From assembly GCA_036560445.1 (NCBI GenBank), contig DATBRG010000003.1, positions 6,164 to 70,163 of the forward strand: DNA of 64,000 nucleotides, read 5' to 3'. The notes beneath the pieces are model-generated. The model had not been told where the DNA came from and searched no databases. It was given only the letters and a program-made list of their open reading frames with translations. The stretch's first letter is position 1; the number at the start of each line of letters is the position of its first letter. Source of the DNA: DATBRG01 sp036560445. Its GTDB lineage: Bacteria > Pseudomonadota > Gammaproteobacteria > Burkholderiales > Methylophilaceae. Below are positions 51,594 to 61,330 of the stretch, piece by piece. The position numbers were made by a program, and so were the translations under genes.

Positions 51594-53321
51594 TTGTTCC
51601 GAACCACCATATTCCGGCGTCTTGATTACCGTTTCATGACAGTCGCGCTCTTTGTCGCGCTCTGTATTTTCGTCATTCTTACCTTTAATCAATACGGCAT
51701 AAGCAATGATGAAGAGGTCCAGCATACCTATGGTCGTCTATTGCTCAAGTTCTACACATCGGGATTCGTTGACCAGGATGCATTCAAGTATCTCAACCTT
51801 TACCTCTACGGTGGATTCTTCGACCTGATAGCAGCAATACTGGAACGTGTCCTACCAACATTAATTGGGCCTCTGGTCACAGGCTCCATACTTTCTGGCT
51901 CTATAGGAATAGCACCAGTCACTGACCCTATATTTACCAGCACAACATGGGTGTGGGATATGCGCCACCTTCTATCTGCCTTATTTGGGTTGTTTGGCAT
52001 ATACGGCGCCTATAAAGCGGCTCGTATGCTAGGCGGTGAACGTGTCGGCTTCTTTGTCATAGCCCTACTGGCAATCACTGGCTCCTGGTCTGGCGCTATG
52101 TTCACACATACCAAAGACGTTCCTTTTGGTACCTGCATGATATGGGCGCTGTATTACACAATGAGGATTTCACAGCGCCTGCCCAGGCCGTCATTAGGTT
52201 TGAGCATCAAGTTCGGTATTGCGGTAGGCTGTGCCATCGGCATGCGGATAGGCGGTGTATTTGCCGTTTTTTACCTGTTCCTGATGCTGATACTGGCTGG
52301 CTGGGTACTTAAAGATAATTGGCGTACCCGCTGGAAATTCTGGTTTGACGCCTTTAAAGCAATGCTACCTGGGGCTTTGGTAGCATTTGTGCTGATGGCC
52401 ATTTTCTGGCCATGGGGGGTGATGTCCCCTGAGCATCCGCTACAGGCGGCGGCGGCATTCTCACATTTCACATTCGACATGCTGACAGTCATGGATGGGG
52501 AGGTAATGCAAATTGGCGCAGTACCGAGAGAATATCTGCCCGCCTATCTCTTAGTAAGGCTGCCAGAGGTATTCTTACTTGGGTTACTGAGCATGGTAGC
52601 CTGCGCCGTATGGTATTTACGTGATGCCACTTTCTTGCGTGGCCTAAAGCGCGATAGTAGAAAACTGTTGATCTGGTTCACACTGACTGTAGCTGCGCTC
52701 TTCCCCCTGGTTTTCATCATGCTAGACAAACCGGCGCTATATAACGGTGTACGTCATTTCACCTTCATTCTGCCGCCATTGGCAATAGTCTCTGCCCTAG
52801 GGTTAAATGCGACCTGGGAAGCTATGGCAAAGATGCCGAAAATCCGCGTTGGATTTGTACTGATTGCAGTTCTCTCAGGCTTTAATACCGCATATACATT
52901 GTATGGATTACACCCCTACGAGTATGTCTATTACAATCACCTTGCTGGCAATATGGCAGACGCGGAAAAAGAATGGGAAGGCGATTACTGGTCCAGTAGC
53001 CTGCGTGAGGCTGCGGAATTGCTAGAATCCCAGATACCAAAAGATGAAGTTGATGGTGATGGCCTGAATCATGCGCCTTACCGTGTTGCCGTCTGTGCGG
53101 AATCCATACAAGGGGAAGCCTACCTCGACCATAGGTTCCAGATCACCAGTGATTGGCTAAATGCTGATTTTTTTATTTCCAGTACCAACATGAACTGCGA
53201 TAAAGTACTGCAAGGCCGTATTATAGGGACTGTGAACCGTTTGGGGGCAGTACTGGCTGTGGTCAAAGATAGACGCCAGCTACTGGAACATGAGCGCATG
53301 CCGCGCCCTGCCCCGCATTAG
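51594..53321 (+). CDS. GT-C membrane glycosyltransferase (GT39-related)
   Basis: 575 residues if begun at the TTG at 51594; an ATG at 51636 gives 561 residues and may be the true start. N-terminal membrane helix (LFVALCIFVILTF) then ISNDEEVQHTYGRLL, whose acidic pair matches the GT-C active-site pattern. About ten further membrane segments follow, then a soluble C-terminal region (about 450-575) with a CDKVLQG segment. A TATAAT lies at 51554-51559. It is divergent from the other GT39 gene and upstream of gtrB-gtrA-hpnK. Confidence 0.75.
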   Translation: MFRTTIFRRLDYRFMTVALFVALCIFVILTFNQYGISNDEEVQHTYGRLLLKFYTSGFVDQDAFKYLNLYLYGGFFDLIAAILERVLPTLIGPLVTGSILSGSIGIAPVTDPIFTSTTWVWDMRHLLSALFGLFGIYGAYKAARMLGGERVGFFVIALLAITGSWSGAMFTHTKDVPFGTCMIWALYYTMRISQRLPRPSLGLSIKFGIAVGCAIGMRIGGVFAVFYLFLMLILAGWVLKDNWRTRWKFWFDAFKAMLPGALVAFVLMAIFWPWGVMSPEHPLQAAAAFSHFTFDMLTVMDGEVMQIGAVPREYLPAYLLVRLPEVFLLGLLSMVACAVWYLRDATFLRGLKRDSRKLLIWFTLTVAALFPLVFIMLDKPALYNGVRHFTFILPPLAIVSALGLNATWEAMAKMPKIRVGFVLIAVLSGFNTAYTLYGLHPYEYVYYNHLAGNMADAEKEWEGDYWSSSLREAAELLESQIPKDEVDGDGLNHAPYRVAVCAESIQGEAYLDHRFQITSDWLNADFFISSTNMNCDKVLQGRIIGTVNRLGAVLAVVKDRRQLLEHERMPRPAPH

Positions 53322-53361
53322 CCCGAATCACTTATTTGATGAGACTGCTTAACTAAAAGCC

Positions 53362-54330
53362 ATGTTGCCTGACCGCCACAGCTCACAACCACACATCACT
53401 GTCATTGTACCTGCCTACAATGAGCAGGCTGCCATTGCGGCGACTTTGCAGAATATAGCCAACCATTTACAAATACTGGGCCCTCATTGGGATATCGTCG
53501 TTGTAGACGACGGTAGCCGTGACCAGACAGCTGCTACTGTGTGTGCCCTGACGCCTGATTTACGTACAACCTTGGTTAGGTTCTCACGTAACTTTGGTAA
53601 GGAATACGCCATCACTGCTGGGCTCGACCATGCACGAGGCGATATCGTGATCTGCATGGATGCAGACGGCCAACACTCTTCGGAGTTACTTAGTGACATG
53701 TTGGCCAAATGGCGCGAGGGCTATGACATGGTTTACGCCGTGCGCCAGGATCGGGAAGTAGAGTCAAAATTCAAACGATGGGGTTCGCGTCTTTTCTACC
53801 GCGCTATCAGCCTCGGCGGCCAGATCAACATTCCACGAGATGCGGGAGATTTCCGCCTCATGGACCGCAAAGTAGTTGATGCCCTGAGGTCGCTCCCAGA
53901 ACGTAGTCGGTTCATGAAGGGTATCTATGCATGGGTTGGCTATAAATCTATAGGCATTCCATTTACGCCCTTACCGAGATCACATGGTGAAAGTACTTTT
54001 TCGAAGCTGAAACTGATACAACTGGCATGGACGGGTGTCACCAGCTTCTCGGTCATGCCGCTACGGCTAGCTAGCGCTGTTGGCGTTCTATTGGCATTGG
54101 CAGCTTTCTTTTACGGCATGCTTGTGGTGCTGGATAAGCTGTTCTTCCATGAATCCGTGCCCGGTTGGCCTACCGTGATTGCCAGCATCATGTTCTTCTC
54201 AGGCGTACAACTGCTATTCATTGGCATACTGGGCGAATACCTTGCACGCATCTATGATGAGGTTAAGGGCCGCCCACCATACATCGTGGCTGAAGTTGTC
54301 CCTCCGCAACCCGCTCAAGAGAGTCAATGA
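53362..54330 (+). CDS. GT2 polyprenyl-phosphate glycosyltransferase, GtrB/DPM1-like
   Basis: 322 residues. The GT2 fold has VIVPAYNEQAAIAATL, DIVVVDDGSRDQT, DADGQHSSEL (DxD) and GDFRLMDRKVVDAL. Two C-terminal membrane helices (about 235-300) anchor it. It would load a sugar on undecaprenyl phosphate, supplying the donor for GT-C enzymes such as those at 49.8-53.3 kb. The stop overlaps gtrA by ATGA. Confidence 0.9.
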   Translation: MLPDRHSSQPHITVIVPAYNEQAAIAATLQNIANHLQILGPHWDIVVVDDGSRDQTAATVCALTPDLRTTLVRFSRNFGKEYAITAGLDHARGDIVICMDADGQHSSELLSDMLAKWREGYDMVYAVRQDREVESKFKRWGSRLFYRAISLGGQINIPRDAGDFRLMDRKVVDALRSLPERSRFMKGIYAWVGYKSIGIPFTPLPRSHGESTFSKLKLIQLAWTGVTSFSVMPLRLASAVGVLLALAAFFYGMLVVLDKLFFHESVPGWPTVIASIMFFSGVQLLFIGILGEYLARIYDEVKGRPPYIVAEVVPPQPAQESQ

Positions 54331-54731
54331 GGCCGGGTAGCTTGTTCTCTATGCTGCCGGCTTCTGTTTCCTGGTTTACCGTAATTGGCGCCTTGGCAGC
54401 CCTAGTGCACTACATTGTGGCGGTGACTCTTGAAGGTGGATTTAATTTTGAGCCCGCATGGGCAAACCTGGCCGGTTTTCTACTGGCTTTCCCCGTGAGC
54501 TATGTCGGGCACAGGAAGTTTTCTTTCGCCCAGCAGAAATCTTCCCATCGACATGCTTTCCCTAGGTTTTTGCTAGTTGCCTGTGGCGGCTTTGTCGGCA
54601 ACCAAACCTTGCTGCTAGGACTTTTAAGGCTGCTTGGCCTACCCTTCTGGCTAACCTTGGGTATAGTCATGATAGTGGTTGCGACTACGACTTATATCCT
54701 GAGCCGTCATTGGGCATTCAAATCACCATGA
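54327..54731 (+). CDS. GtrA-like flippase-type membrane protein
   Basis: 134 residues with four membrane helices and the family features: FTVIGALAALVHYIVAV, then NLAGFLLAFPVSYVGHRKFSF and TYILSRHWAFKS at the end. GtrA proteins are thought to flip the polyprenyl-linked sugar made by GtrB. It overlaps gtrB and hpnK by four bases each. Confidence 0.88.
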   Translation: MRPGSLFSMLPASVSWFTVIGALAALVHYIVAVTLEGGFNFEPAWANLAGFLLAFPVSYVGHRKFSFAQQKSSHRHAFPRFLLVACGGFVGNQTLLLGLLRLLGLPFWLTLGIVMIVVATTTYILSRHWAFKSP

Positions 54732-55543
54732 CGCCACTTATTATCTGTGCAGATGACTATGGACAAAGCTCTGCGATTGACGCTGGGATAATTGATCTTA
54801 TTACGCAACAGCGATTAACCGCTACTTCTTGCCTGACTCTTAGTCCTCGCTGGCTACAAGCCGCAAAACTGCTCACCCATGACATTCAGAAGCATGCGGA
54901 TATTGGCCTGCATCTGGATTTCACACAATTTGGACAACCGCAACACTCTCTGAGAGCACTGATTGTCCGGGCAATCAGTCACAGCCTTCCTCGCAAGGCT
55001 ATCCAAGAATCCATTACCACTCAGCTAAACCGCTTTGAAGATAGCTTAGATAAAGCTCCAGACTATATTGATGGCCATCAGCATGTTCACCAATTGCCAC
55101 AGATTCGAGATGCGCTTCTGGAGGCTATTGCGCAACGCTATGGCAACAAGCTCCCATGGTTAAGAATCGCGAGCCCTCCAAGGCATACTGGGCTAAAAGC
55201 TTGGGTGATTAGAAGTCTGGGGGCAAAAAAACTAGATTCTGGTGCCAGAAAGCTTGGCTTACGTTGTAGCGAAAATCTGCTTGGGGTTTATGCTTTTGAT
55301 GGCAGCACTGAAAGTTATATGGAAAGACTAACTGGCTGGCTGGCTGGCGCAAAGCATAGCGACAGCGTTTGTGTGCTTATGTGCCACCCAGCAAAACCCT
55401 TGAGCCCAGGAGGCGATGAGATAAACGACCCCATTTATTATGCAAGACTGAGAGAGTTTGAGGTTTTTTCCAGCCCGGACTTTCCAATGTTGCTTGAGCA
55501 ATATGGTATTCACCTTGCCCGCGGCAATACCATAAGCAATTAG
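54728..55543 (+). CDS. ChbG/HpnK-type carbohydrate deacetylase
   Basis: 271 residues from ATG 54728 (ATGA overlap with gtrA). The YdjC/ChbG fold shows CADDYGQSSAID (metal Asp pair), DIGLHLDF, and DGHQHVHQLP with its metal His residues, plus VCVLMCHPAKP. Members deacetylate chito-oligosaccharides or hopanoid glycans (HpnK). With gtrB and gtrA beside it, sugar editing on a lipid carrier is plausible. Confidence 0.88.
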   Translation: MTPLIICADDYGQSSAIDAGIIDLITQQRLTATSCLTLSPRWLQAAKLLTHDIQKHADIGLHLDFTQFGQPQHSLRALIVRAISHSLPRKAIQESITTQLNRFEDSLDKAPDYIDGHQHVHQLPQIRDALLEAIAQRYGNKLPWLRIASPPRHTGLKAWVIRSLGAKKLDSGARKLGLRCSENLLGVYAFDGSTESYMERLTGWLAGAKHSDSVCVLMCHPAKPLSPGGDEINDPIYYARLREFEVFSSPDFPMLLEQYGIHLARGNTISN

Positions 55544-55989
55544 TTTAATTGCTTTGGACCTTTATTCGAGTTCATCACACAATATTCTGAACCATAGTTA
55601 CCGCCACTGTCGTCAGGCTCATAGTAGAGCTTGCGGAAGCTCCAGTGTCCTTGAGCGTTTTTCTTAATAGTGGCGATACCTGTGCTACGTTCGGTAGCGT
55701 GCCCTTCGGTAAATTGGAAACTCAGTGCCAGTCTGTTCCCATCTGCTACAGCCTGGCCTAGGTAAGTAACTGAATTGACGGTTTCCACTTCGTAATGATA
55801 GGCGCCAAAAGTACCATAGCTGCTAGCACGGTTTAACTTGAGCGTCACCGTAACCTCATAATCACCTATCAGTTCATTCGAGCCCCTGCATGAATAGACG
55901 CCACTATAATTCTGCCCAATAAAAGCTGGTCTTGCTTCAGCCACGCCGGCAAAGCCCAGCATGACCATTAGTACTACAAATTTCTTCAT
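55540..55989 (-). CDS. Exported hypothetical protein
   Basis: 149 residues with a signal peptide (MKKFVVLMVMLGFAGVAEA, cleaved near 20). The mature part is beta-rich with a single early Cys (YSCRGSNEL) and one near the end (SEYCVMNSN), possibly disulfide-bonded. I do not recognise the family. A GAGAG lies before the ATG. It converges on hpnK with a 4-base overlap. Confidence 0.65.
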   Translation of the reverse strand: MKKFVVLMVMLGFAGVAEARPAFIGQNYSGVYSCRGSNELIGDYEVTVTLKLNRASSYGTFGAYHYEVETVNSVTYLGQAVADGNRLALSFQFTEGHATERSTGIATIKKNAQGHWSFRKLYYEPDDSGGNYGSEYCVMNSNKGPKQLN

Positions 55990-56176
55990 GCCGCTCTCTA
56001 GTATTCCAATAAAAAATCAACTCGTATTGTAACGCGTGAACAGCTAGTCATGTATGCACCTACATAATCATTTTTGTCTTTGTCAGGCCGCTGCATTATC
56101 ATAATGTCTTCTGTAACAAGTCCAGTTCCAGCAAGCGTCATCAGCTCTTGCCTAGGCGCTCAAATCTCAGCCGTAT

Positions 56177-57790
56177 ATGCCAGATCAAGATAATCAGCAC
56201 AACATTCGATCGCTATGGCGCTATAGCTGCTTTAATTTGTTTTTGCTGGTGTTACTTGGGGCATGGTTTTGGCAACAAAATCAGCCGGTAGCACTACCTG
56301 AAATCAAGCTGAATCCGGCGGCAAAACTTCAGTGTGTTTCATATTCGCCATACTACGGTAAAGAACAGACCCCGTTAGTTAAAGATACCCGAATCACTAC
56401 CGCACAAATTGACCATGACCTGGCCTTACTAAGCCAACATTTCCAATGCGTACGTATATACTCTGTCAGTCAAGGCCTCGATTATGTTCCGGAGGCCGCA
56501 TCTAGGTTAGGTCTAAAGGTCATGCTCGGGGCCTGGATCGGCTGGGTGAAAACAGATAATGACAAAGAGCTCAAACTAGCTACCACTCTGGCCAATCGCT
56601 ACCCCAACACTGTCACCGCGCTTATCGTAGGCAACGAAGTCCTGCTAAGAGGCGAGCAGACCGAAGCGGCAATGCAGGATTACTTGCGTACTGCAAAACG
56701 GGCAACCAAAATCCCAGTGACTTATGCGGATGTATGGGAGTTCTGGCTTAAACATAGGGACATGGAGAAATCGGTCGATTTCGTCACGGTGCATGTGCTG
56801 CCATATTGGGAAGATGACCCGCAATCGATAAATCATGCAAGCCAGCATATAGCCACAGTAATGGATATGCTGTCTAAAAGTTTTACTAAACCACTGTTTA
56901 TTGGTGAGACTGGCTGGCCAACACAAGGGCGTCAACGTGCAGGTTCGATACCCAGCCAGCTGAATCAGGCACGCTACATGCGTGAATTTATACAGCTAGC
57001 GCAGGCCAAAGATTGGCATTACAACCTGATTGAGGCGATAGACCAACCATGGAAACGCAAACTGGAAGGCACAGTAGGCGGCTATTGGGGCCTTTACAGT
57101 ACCGGGTTAGAAGCCAAATTTTATTTTAATGGCAGCGTAGCCGAACGCCACGATGGCTGGCGCCCACTATGCTGGGCTTTGCTTGGCATATTCGCATTTG
57201 GAGGTCTAGCTCTGGCAACAGGCAAGCATCGCCCATCCAACTTTTTGTCAGCAGCTAGCCTTGGCGCGCTGGTGGCAACAGTGGCTTTCCTGCAATTAGG
57301 CTATCTTGCAGCGGCATGTCGAGATACTATGGAATGGGCTGTCTTAGGCAGTGTGGCATTGGCGGGCTGGTTAGCCTTAACTGGCCTGCAATTTATGCTT
57401 TTAACAAACTTTGCCAGCCCGGCCAAAAATAAGTTGGCGAAAATAGCCATGTATTCCGGCTTGTTAGTATTAATCATTGGCGCAGCAATTGCCGGATGGC
57501 TCCAGATGACAGATGGCCGCTATCGTGACTTTCCATTGGTGATCTACGCCCTGCCCGCGCTGCAGTTATCCCTAGGCGCTTGGCTAACTGGCATCCAGAT
57601 TAGAACTGGCTGGAATATTATTTATTCAATCTTTATTTATGTCTGTGGCGCAGTTGCCCTAGTAACGGCAGCAATTGCCGTCTGGCGGGAACCTAACAAC
57701 CTTGCTGCAATATTATGGCTGGGTTTGAGCATCTTGCTGGCAAGTGCACTTTGGCCTAACCCTGACTTACAACCTGCGAAGAAGAATTGA
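56177..57790 (+). CDS. GH17 beta-1,3-glucan hydrolase/transglycosylase with C-terminal membrane helices
   Basis: 537 residues. After an N-terminal anchor (about 17-33) comes a GH17 domain (about 50-330) with the acid/base Glu154 in VGNEVLLRGE and the nucleophile Glu244 in IGETGWP. Six to seven membrane helices fill 335-530. Bacterial GH17 enzymes of this sort, described from Methylobacillus and others, act as beta-1,3-glucan transglycosylases. The GH17-GT2 gene begins 3 bases later and shares the same GH17 domain, so a glucan synthesis-and-remodelling pair is likely. Confidence 0.88.
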   Translation: MPDQDNQHNIRSLWRYSCFNLFLLVLLGAWFWQQNQPVALPEIKLNPAAKLQCVSYSPYYGKEQTPLVKDTRITTAQIDHDLALLSQHFQCVRIYSVSQGLDYVPEAASRLGLKVMLGAWIGWVKTDNDKELKLATTLANRYPNTVTALIVGNEVLLRGEQTEAAMQDYLRTAKRATKIPVTYADVWEFWLKHRDMEKSVDFVTVHVLPYWEDDPQSINHASQHIATVMDMLSKSFTKPLFIGETGWPTQGRQRAGSIPSQLNQARYMREFIQLAQAKDWHYNLIEAIDQPWKRKLEGTVGGYWGLYSTGLEAKFYFNGSVAERHDGWRPLCWALLGIFAFGGLALATGKHRPSNFLSAASLGALVATVAFLQLGYLAAACRDTMEWAVLGSVALAGWLALTGLQFMLLTNFASPAKNKLAKIAMYSGLLVLIIGAAIAGWLQMTDGRYRDFPLVIYALPALQLSLGAWLTGIQIRTGWNIIYSIFIYVCGAVALVTAAIAVWREPNNLAAILWLGLSILLASALWPNPDLQPAKKN

Positions 57791-57793
57791 TCA

Positions 57794-60403
57794 ATGGCTG
57801 TTTTTGATTCCATTAAGCGCTACTCCAAGCCATTACTTTTTGCACTTGGTATTGCCCTAGTCCACTTTGCAATCTGGGCTTTAGCCAACCGCGCCCTACC
57901 GCTGATGGATGCGCCGCCGCTTGTTAACGGTTTTGCATACAGCGGCTTTCAACATGACCAGAGCCCGCTGAAAAAAGAATACCCCAGCACTGCAGAGTTA
58001 CTCAATGATCTACAGCTGTTACACCAATACACACACCGTATACGCACATATAGCTCGTTAGAGACTCCTGAAGTAGTCTCACTTGCATCCAAACTTGGAA
58101 TGCGTGTCACCGCTGGTGCGTGGATAGGTGCTGACAGTATTGCCAATGACCGTGAGATAGAAGCTCTTAAAGTCAGAACCCTGCTCTATCCGAATATTGA
58201 ACGTGTGCTTGTCGGTAACGAAGTGCTATTGCGGGGCGATCTTACTAAAGAAGAATTGATTCGCTATCTGGACGATATGCGTCACTCGATCAAACTGCCA
58301 GTATCGACCGCTGAGCCATGGCATATCTGGCTGAAGAACCCTGATCTGGTGAAGCATGTAGATTATATTGCTGTACACCTGTTGCCTTACCATGAAGGCC
58401 TGCCGGTTGATAAGGCCGTAGATTACGCGCTACAGCGCTATCAGGAACTGATGGATGCTTACCCACGCAAGAAAGTGGTCATCATGGAAGTGGGCTGGCC
58501 CAGTAGCGGACCAGCCATTGGTGCTGCAGTCGCTTCACAAGTCAATCAGGCGCGTTTTGTGCGCGAATTCCTGGCAAAAACCGCACACCGTAACTATGAC
58601 TATTACCTGATGGAAGCCTTTGACCAACCATGGAAAGTCGATGTAGAGGGCTGGGCTGGGGCTTACTGGGGTATGTTTGACGCTGACCGTGAGGAAAAGT
58701 ACTCATTACATGGTGCGGTTGAAGAAGACACTTCCTGGATAGATAAGGCCATCTGGGCTTCAGCCCTGGCCTTCCTGCCTGTGTTATTCATCGCCTGGAG
58801 ATTTCAACACTGGCGCGTGGGCGGCCGACTGTCTCTCGCCATTCTGATGCAGGCTTGTATCACAACGCTGGTCATTGCCTGGAGCCTTCCCGGCGATTAT
58901 TACTACACATTGCGAGATATCGTGGTGTTGATAGGTCTCATTATAGGCATGGGCCTGACCTCAGCAGTTCTCATGATATATGGTGTGGAGTTCAGTGAAG
59001 TCATGTTCAAGGGTGGTTGGGTTCGTGCCTATAAGCGCGCCAAGGCCTTGCCAAGTGAGCAGGAATTATTTGTATCCATTCACCTGGCCTGCTACAACGA
59101 ACCCCCCGCAATGGTGATTGCAACCATTGAAAGCTTGTCTAAACTTGAGTATAGCAATTTTGAAGTCCTCATCATTGACAACAATACGCGCGATGAAGCG
59201 CTCTGGAAGCCAGTTGAGGCTTATGTAGCCAGCCTGCCTGATAACTTCCGTTTCTTCCACTTGCCAAAATGGCCTGGCTTCAAGGCTGGTGCGCTGAATT
59301 TCGCACTTAAAGAAACCAATCCCAAGGCACAAGTTGTGGGTGTAGTCGATGCCGACTATGTCGTCACCACCGACTGGCTAGCAGTGCTGGTTCCGCACTT
59401 CACCGATGGCCATGTCGCTGTCGTACAAGCCCCTCAGGCTCACCGCGAATGGGAGAATAACTTCTTCCGTCGTATGAGTAACTGGGAGTTTGAAGGCTTT
59501 TTCCGCATCGGCATGCATCACCGGCATGAACGCAACGCACTTATACAGCATGGCACTATGACTCTGGTGCGCCATCAGGCCTTGATGGATGTGGGTGGGT
59601 GGTCTGAATGGTGCATTTGTGAAGATACCGAATTAGGCTTACGCTTGCTCGAGAGTGGCTATGAATTACGATACGTGGATGAAACTTTCGGCCGTGGCCT
59701 CACCCCATCCGATTTTAATGCCTTGAAATCTCAGCGTTTCCGTTGGGCTTTTGGTGCTATGCAGATACTAAAACACCACGTGCCGAAACTTCTCGGTGAA
59801 TCTACCTTGAGTTTTGGCCAACGCTACCACTTCCTGACAGGTTGGTTCGGCTGGCTAGGTGACGCCTTGCAACTTATATTTACCATAGGCTCAATTGGCT
59901 GGACTTTAGCCATGCTGGCGTTCCCTGAGTCATTCAGCCTGCCAGTCGCCATTATGCTTACCCCTATCCTGTGCTTCCTTGCTGTCAAAGGTGCCTTGGG
60001 GCCGGTGCTCTATCGTAAAACCATGTATCATTGCGGCTGGGCTGATATCTTCGGTGCTTCACTTGCCAGCTTAGGCTTGTCACATGCCATAGCACGTGGG
60101 GTATTTCTCGGGTTGATCCAAAAACATGGCATTTTCAAGCCGACGGCCAAAGGCAAAAGCATAGGCGGCAGACTCACCCTGTTTAACCCGATTCGTGAAG
60201 AAGTTCTGTTACTGCTGGCACTCATACTTTGCAGTATTGCCATGCTGGCCACACGAGGATTTAACAACATCGATGCGCAGCTTTGGGTCACCATGCTGGC
60301 GTTGCAGTCACTACCTTATGTTAGTGCGCTGGCATGTCAGATTATTGCTCAGCTACCAGATCGTGCGCCAGCAAGCAAAGCTGCACCTATGATCCCAGCC
60401 TGA
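57794..60403 (+). CDS. GH17-GT2 fusion, beta-glucan synthase-like (NdvB type)
   Basis: 869 residues. A membrane anchor (15-35), a GH17 domain (about 45-310; Glu143 in GNEVLLRGD, Glu232 in IMEVGWPSSG), membrane helices (about 320-400), a processive GT2 domain (about 425-680; DAD at 519-521, WCICEDTELG, QRFRW) and more helices to the end. It is built like the NdvB/NdvC-type synthases of cyclic beta-1,3/1,6-glucans. The 3' end overlaps the convergent ROK gene by 55 bases. Confidence 0.92.
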   Translation: MAVFDSIKRYSKPLLFALGIALVHFAIWALANRALPLMDAPPLVNGFAYSGFQHDQSPLKKEYPSTAELLNDLQLLHQYTHRIRTYSSLETPEVVSLASKLGMRVTAGAWIGADSIANDREIEALKVRTLLYPNIERVLVGNEVLLRGDLTKEELIRYLDDMRHSIKLPVSTAEPWHIWLKNPDLVKHVDYIAVHLLPYHEGLPVDKAVDYALQRYQELMDAYPRKKVVIMEVGWPSSGPAIGAAVASQVNQARFVREFLAKTAHRNYDYYLMEAFDQPWKVDVEGWAGAYWGMFDADREEKYSLHGAVEEDTSWIDKAIWASALAFLPVLFIAWRFQHWRVGGRLSLAILMQACITTLVIAWSLPGDYYYTLRDIVVLIGLIIGMGLTSAVLMIYGVEFSEVMFKGGWVRAYKRAKALPSEQELFVSIHLACYNEPPAMVIATIESLSKLEYSNFEVLIIDNNTRDEALWKPVEAYVASLPDNFRFFHLPKWPGFKAGALNFALKETNPKAQVVGVVDADYVVTTDWLAVLVPHFTDGHVAVVQAPQAHREWENNFFRRMSNWEFEGFFRIGMHHRHERNALIQHGTMTLVRHQALMDVGGWSEWCICEDTELGLRLLESGYELRYVDETFGRGLTPSDFNALKSQRFRWAFGAMQILKHHVPKLLGESTLSFGQRYHFLTGWFGWLGDALQLIFTIGSIGWTLAMLAFPESFSLPVAIMLTPILCFLAVKGALGPVLYRKTMYHCGWADIFGASLASLGLSHAIARGVFLGLIQKHGIFKPTAKGKSIGGRLTLFNPIREEVLLLLALILCSIAMLATRGFNNIDAQLWVTMLALQSLPYVSALACQIIAQLPDRAPASKAAPMIPA

Positions 60404-61293
60404 TCACCACTGCTCGAGATAGTAACTGTGACTTTATCACGAAGTACTGGAATCAAGTCCGCCTGTAACCGCTGATCAAATGCCTTCTGCATCAAGTGCC
60501 AAGCTTGGCTCACGCCACCGCCTACGACAACCTGGCCAACATCGACTACTTTCACGATATGTGCGACTGCCTGAGCTAGGCAGCTACCTGCAAGGCCATA
60601 TGCATCAATCGCCGCCGCATCACCTGCATCTGCCAAGACCGCTATTTCAGCGCTATCAAGTAGTTGACCAGTAGCCAACTGGTAGCTTTTGCTGAGACCC
60701 GTGGCAGAGGCATACTGTTCTAGGCAACCATGATTACCGCAACCACAGAGGCGCCCTGCATGTTCTACGATCAAATGACCGACTTCCATGGAAAAACCAT
60801 GCTGTCCAGAAAATGGCTTGCTAGCATAGACTAAACCCCCACCTACACCAGTTCCCAAGCCTATATATACTAAGTTATCTGATAGTGGGTTGCCTTTGCC
60901 ATCGTGATGCAAACGATATTCGCCATAGGCCGCTGCGGATGCATCATTTTCAACAATGACTGGGCGATTGATAGCCCGGGATAAATCTTTAGTAAGATCC
61001 ACATCTAATAGACCTGGCAAATTAGGTGACTGTGTAACTCTACCTGTTGCTGGGTTAATGAACCCTGGGAAACCTATACCTACGGCAGTGATATTTGGAT
61101 AAGCATCTATAGCTTCAGACAAGGCCGAACTGGTAATCTGGATGATTTTTTGCCAAGCTTCGCCTGCTAGAATGGTTTTGCATAAATTGGCAAAATCAGC
61201 GTGTGTGCGCTTTTCGTAAATCAGGCTCAAACCATCCACTACACCTATGCGCAGGTTAGTACCACCTACATCTATACCCGCTAGTAATCCCAT
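60349..61293 (-). CDS. ROK-family glucokinase
   Basis: 314 residues. ROK sugar kinase: ATP phosphate loop AGIDVGGTNLRIGV, substrate loop EVGHLIVEHAG, zinc site CGCGNHGCLEQYAS, and ENDASAAAYGEY with catalytic Asp. Phosphorylates glucose; without the helix-turn-helix of ROK repressors. A TATAAT at 61320-61315 precedes the ATG with a leader of about 14 bases. It neighbours the GH57 genes, so it may feed glucose released from storage glycan into metabolism. The 3' end overlaps the glucan synthase gene by 55 bases. Confidence 0.9.
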   Translation of the reverse strand: MGLLAGIDVGGTNLRIGVVDGLSLIYEKRTHADFANLCKTILAGEAWQKIIQITSSALSEAIDAYPNITAVGIGFPGFINPATGRVTQSPNLPGLLDVDLTKDLSRAINRPVIVENDASAAAYGEYRLHHDGKGNPLSDNLVYIGLGTGVGGGLVYASKPFSGQHGFSMEVGHLIVEHAGRLCGCGNHGCLEQYASATGLSKSYQLATGQLLDSAEIAVLADAGDAAAIDAYGLAGSCLAQAVAHIVKVVDVGQVVVGGGVSQAWHLMQKAFDQRLQADLIPVLRDKVTVTISSSGDQAGIIGAALLAGARSGS

Positions 61294-61330
61294 AATAATT
61301 TACTTTATATAAGTATTATATATAACTGAT

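Noticed and set aside
51503..51610. Longer start of the GT39 gene at 51610
   Set aside because: It overlaps the divergent gene and the added residues show no signal or motif; MSLMIPSK at 51502 directly precedes the first membrane helix.
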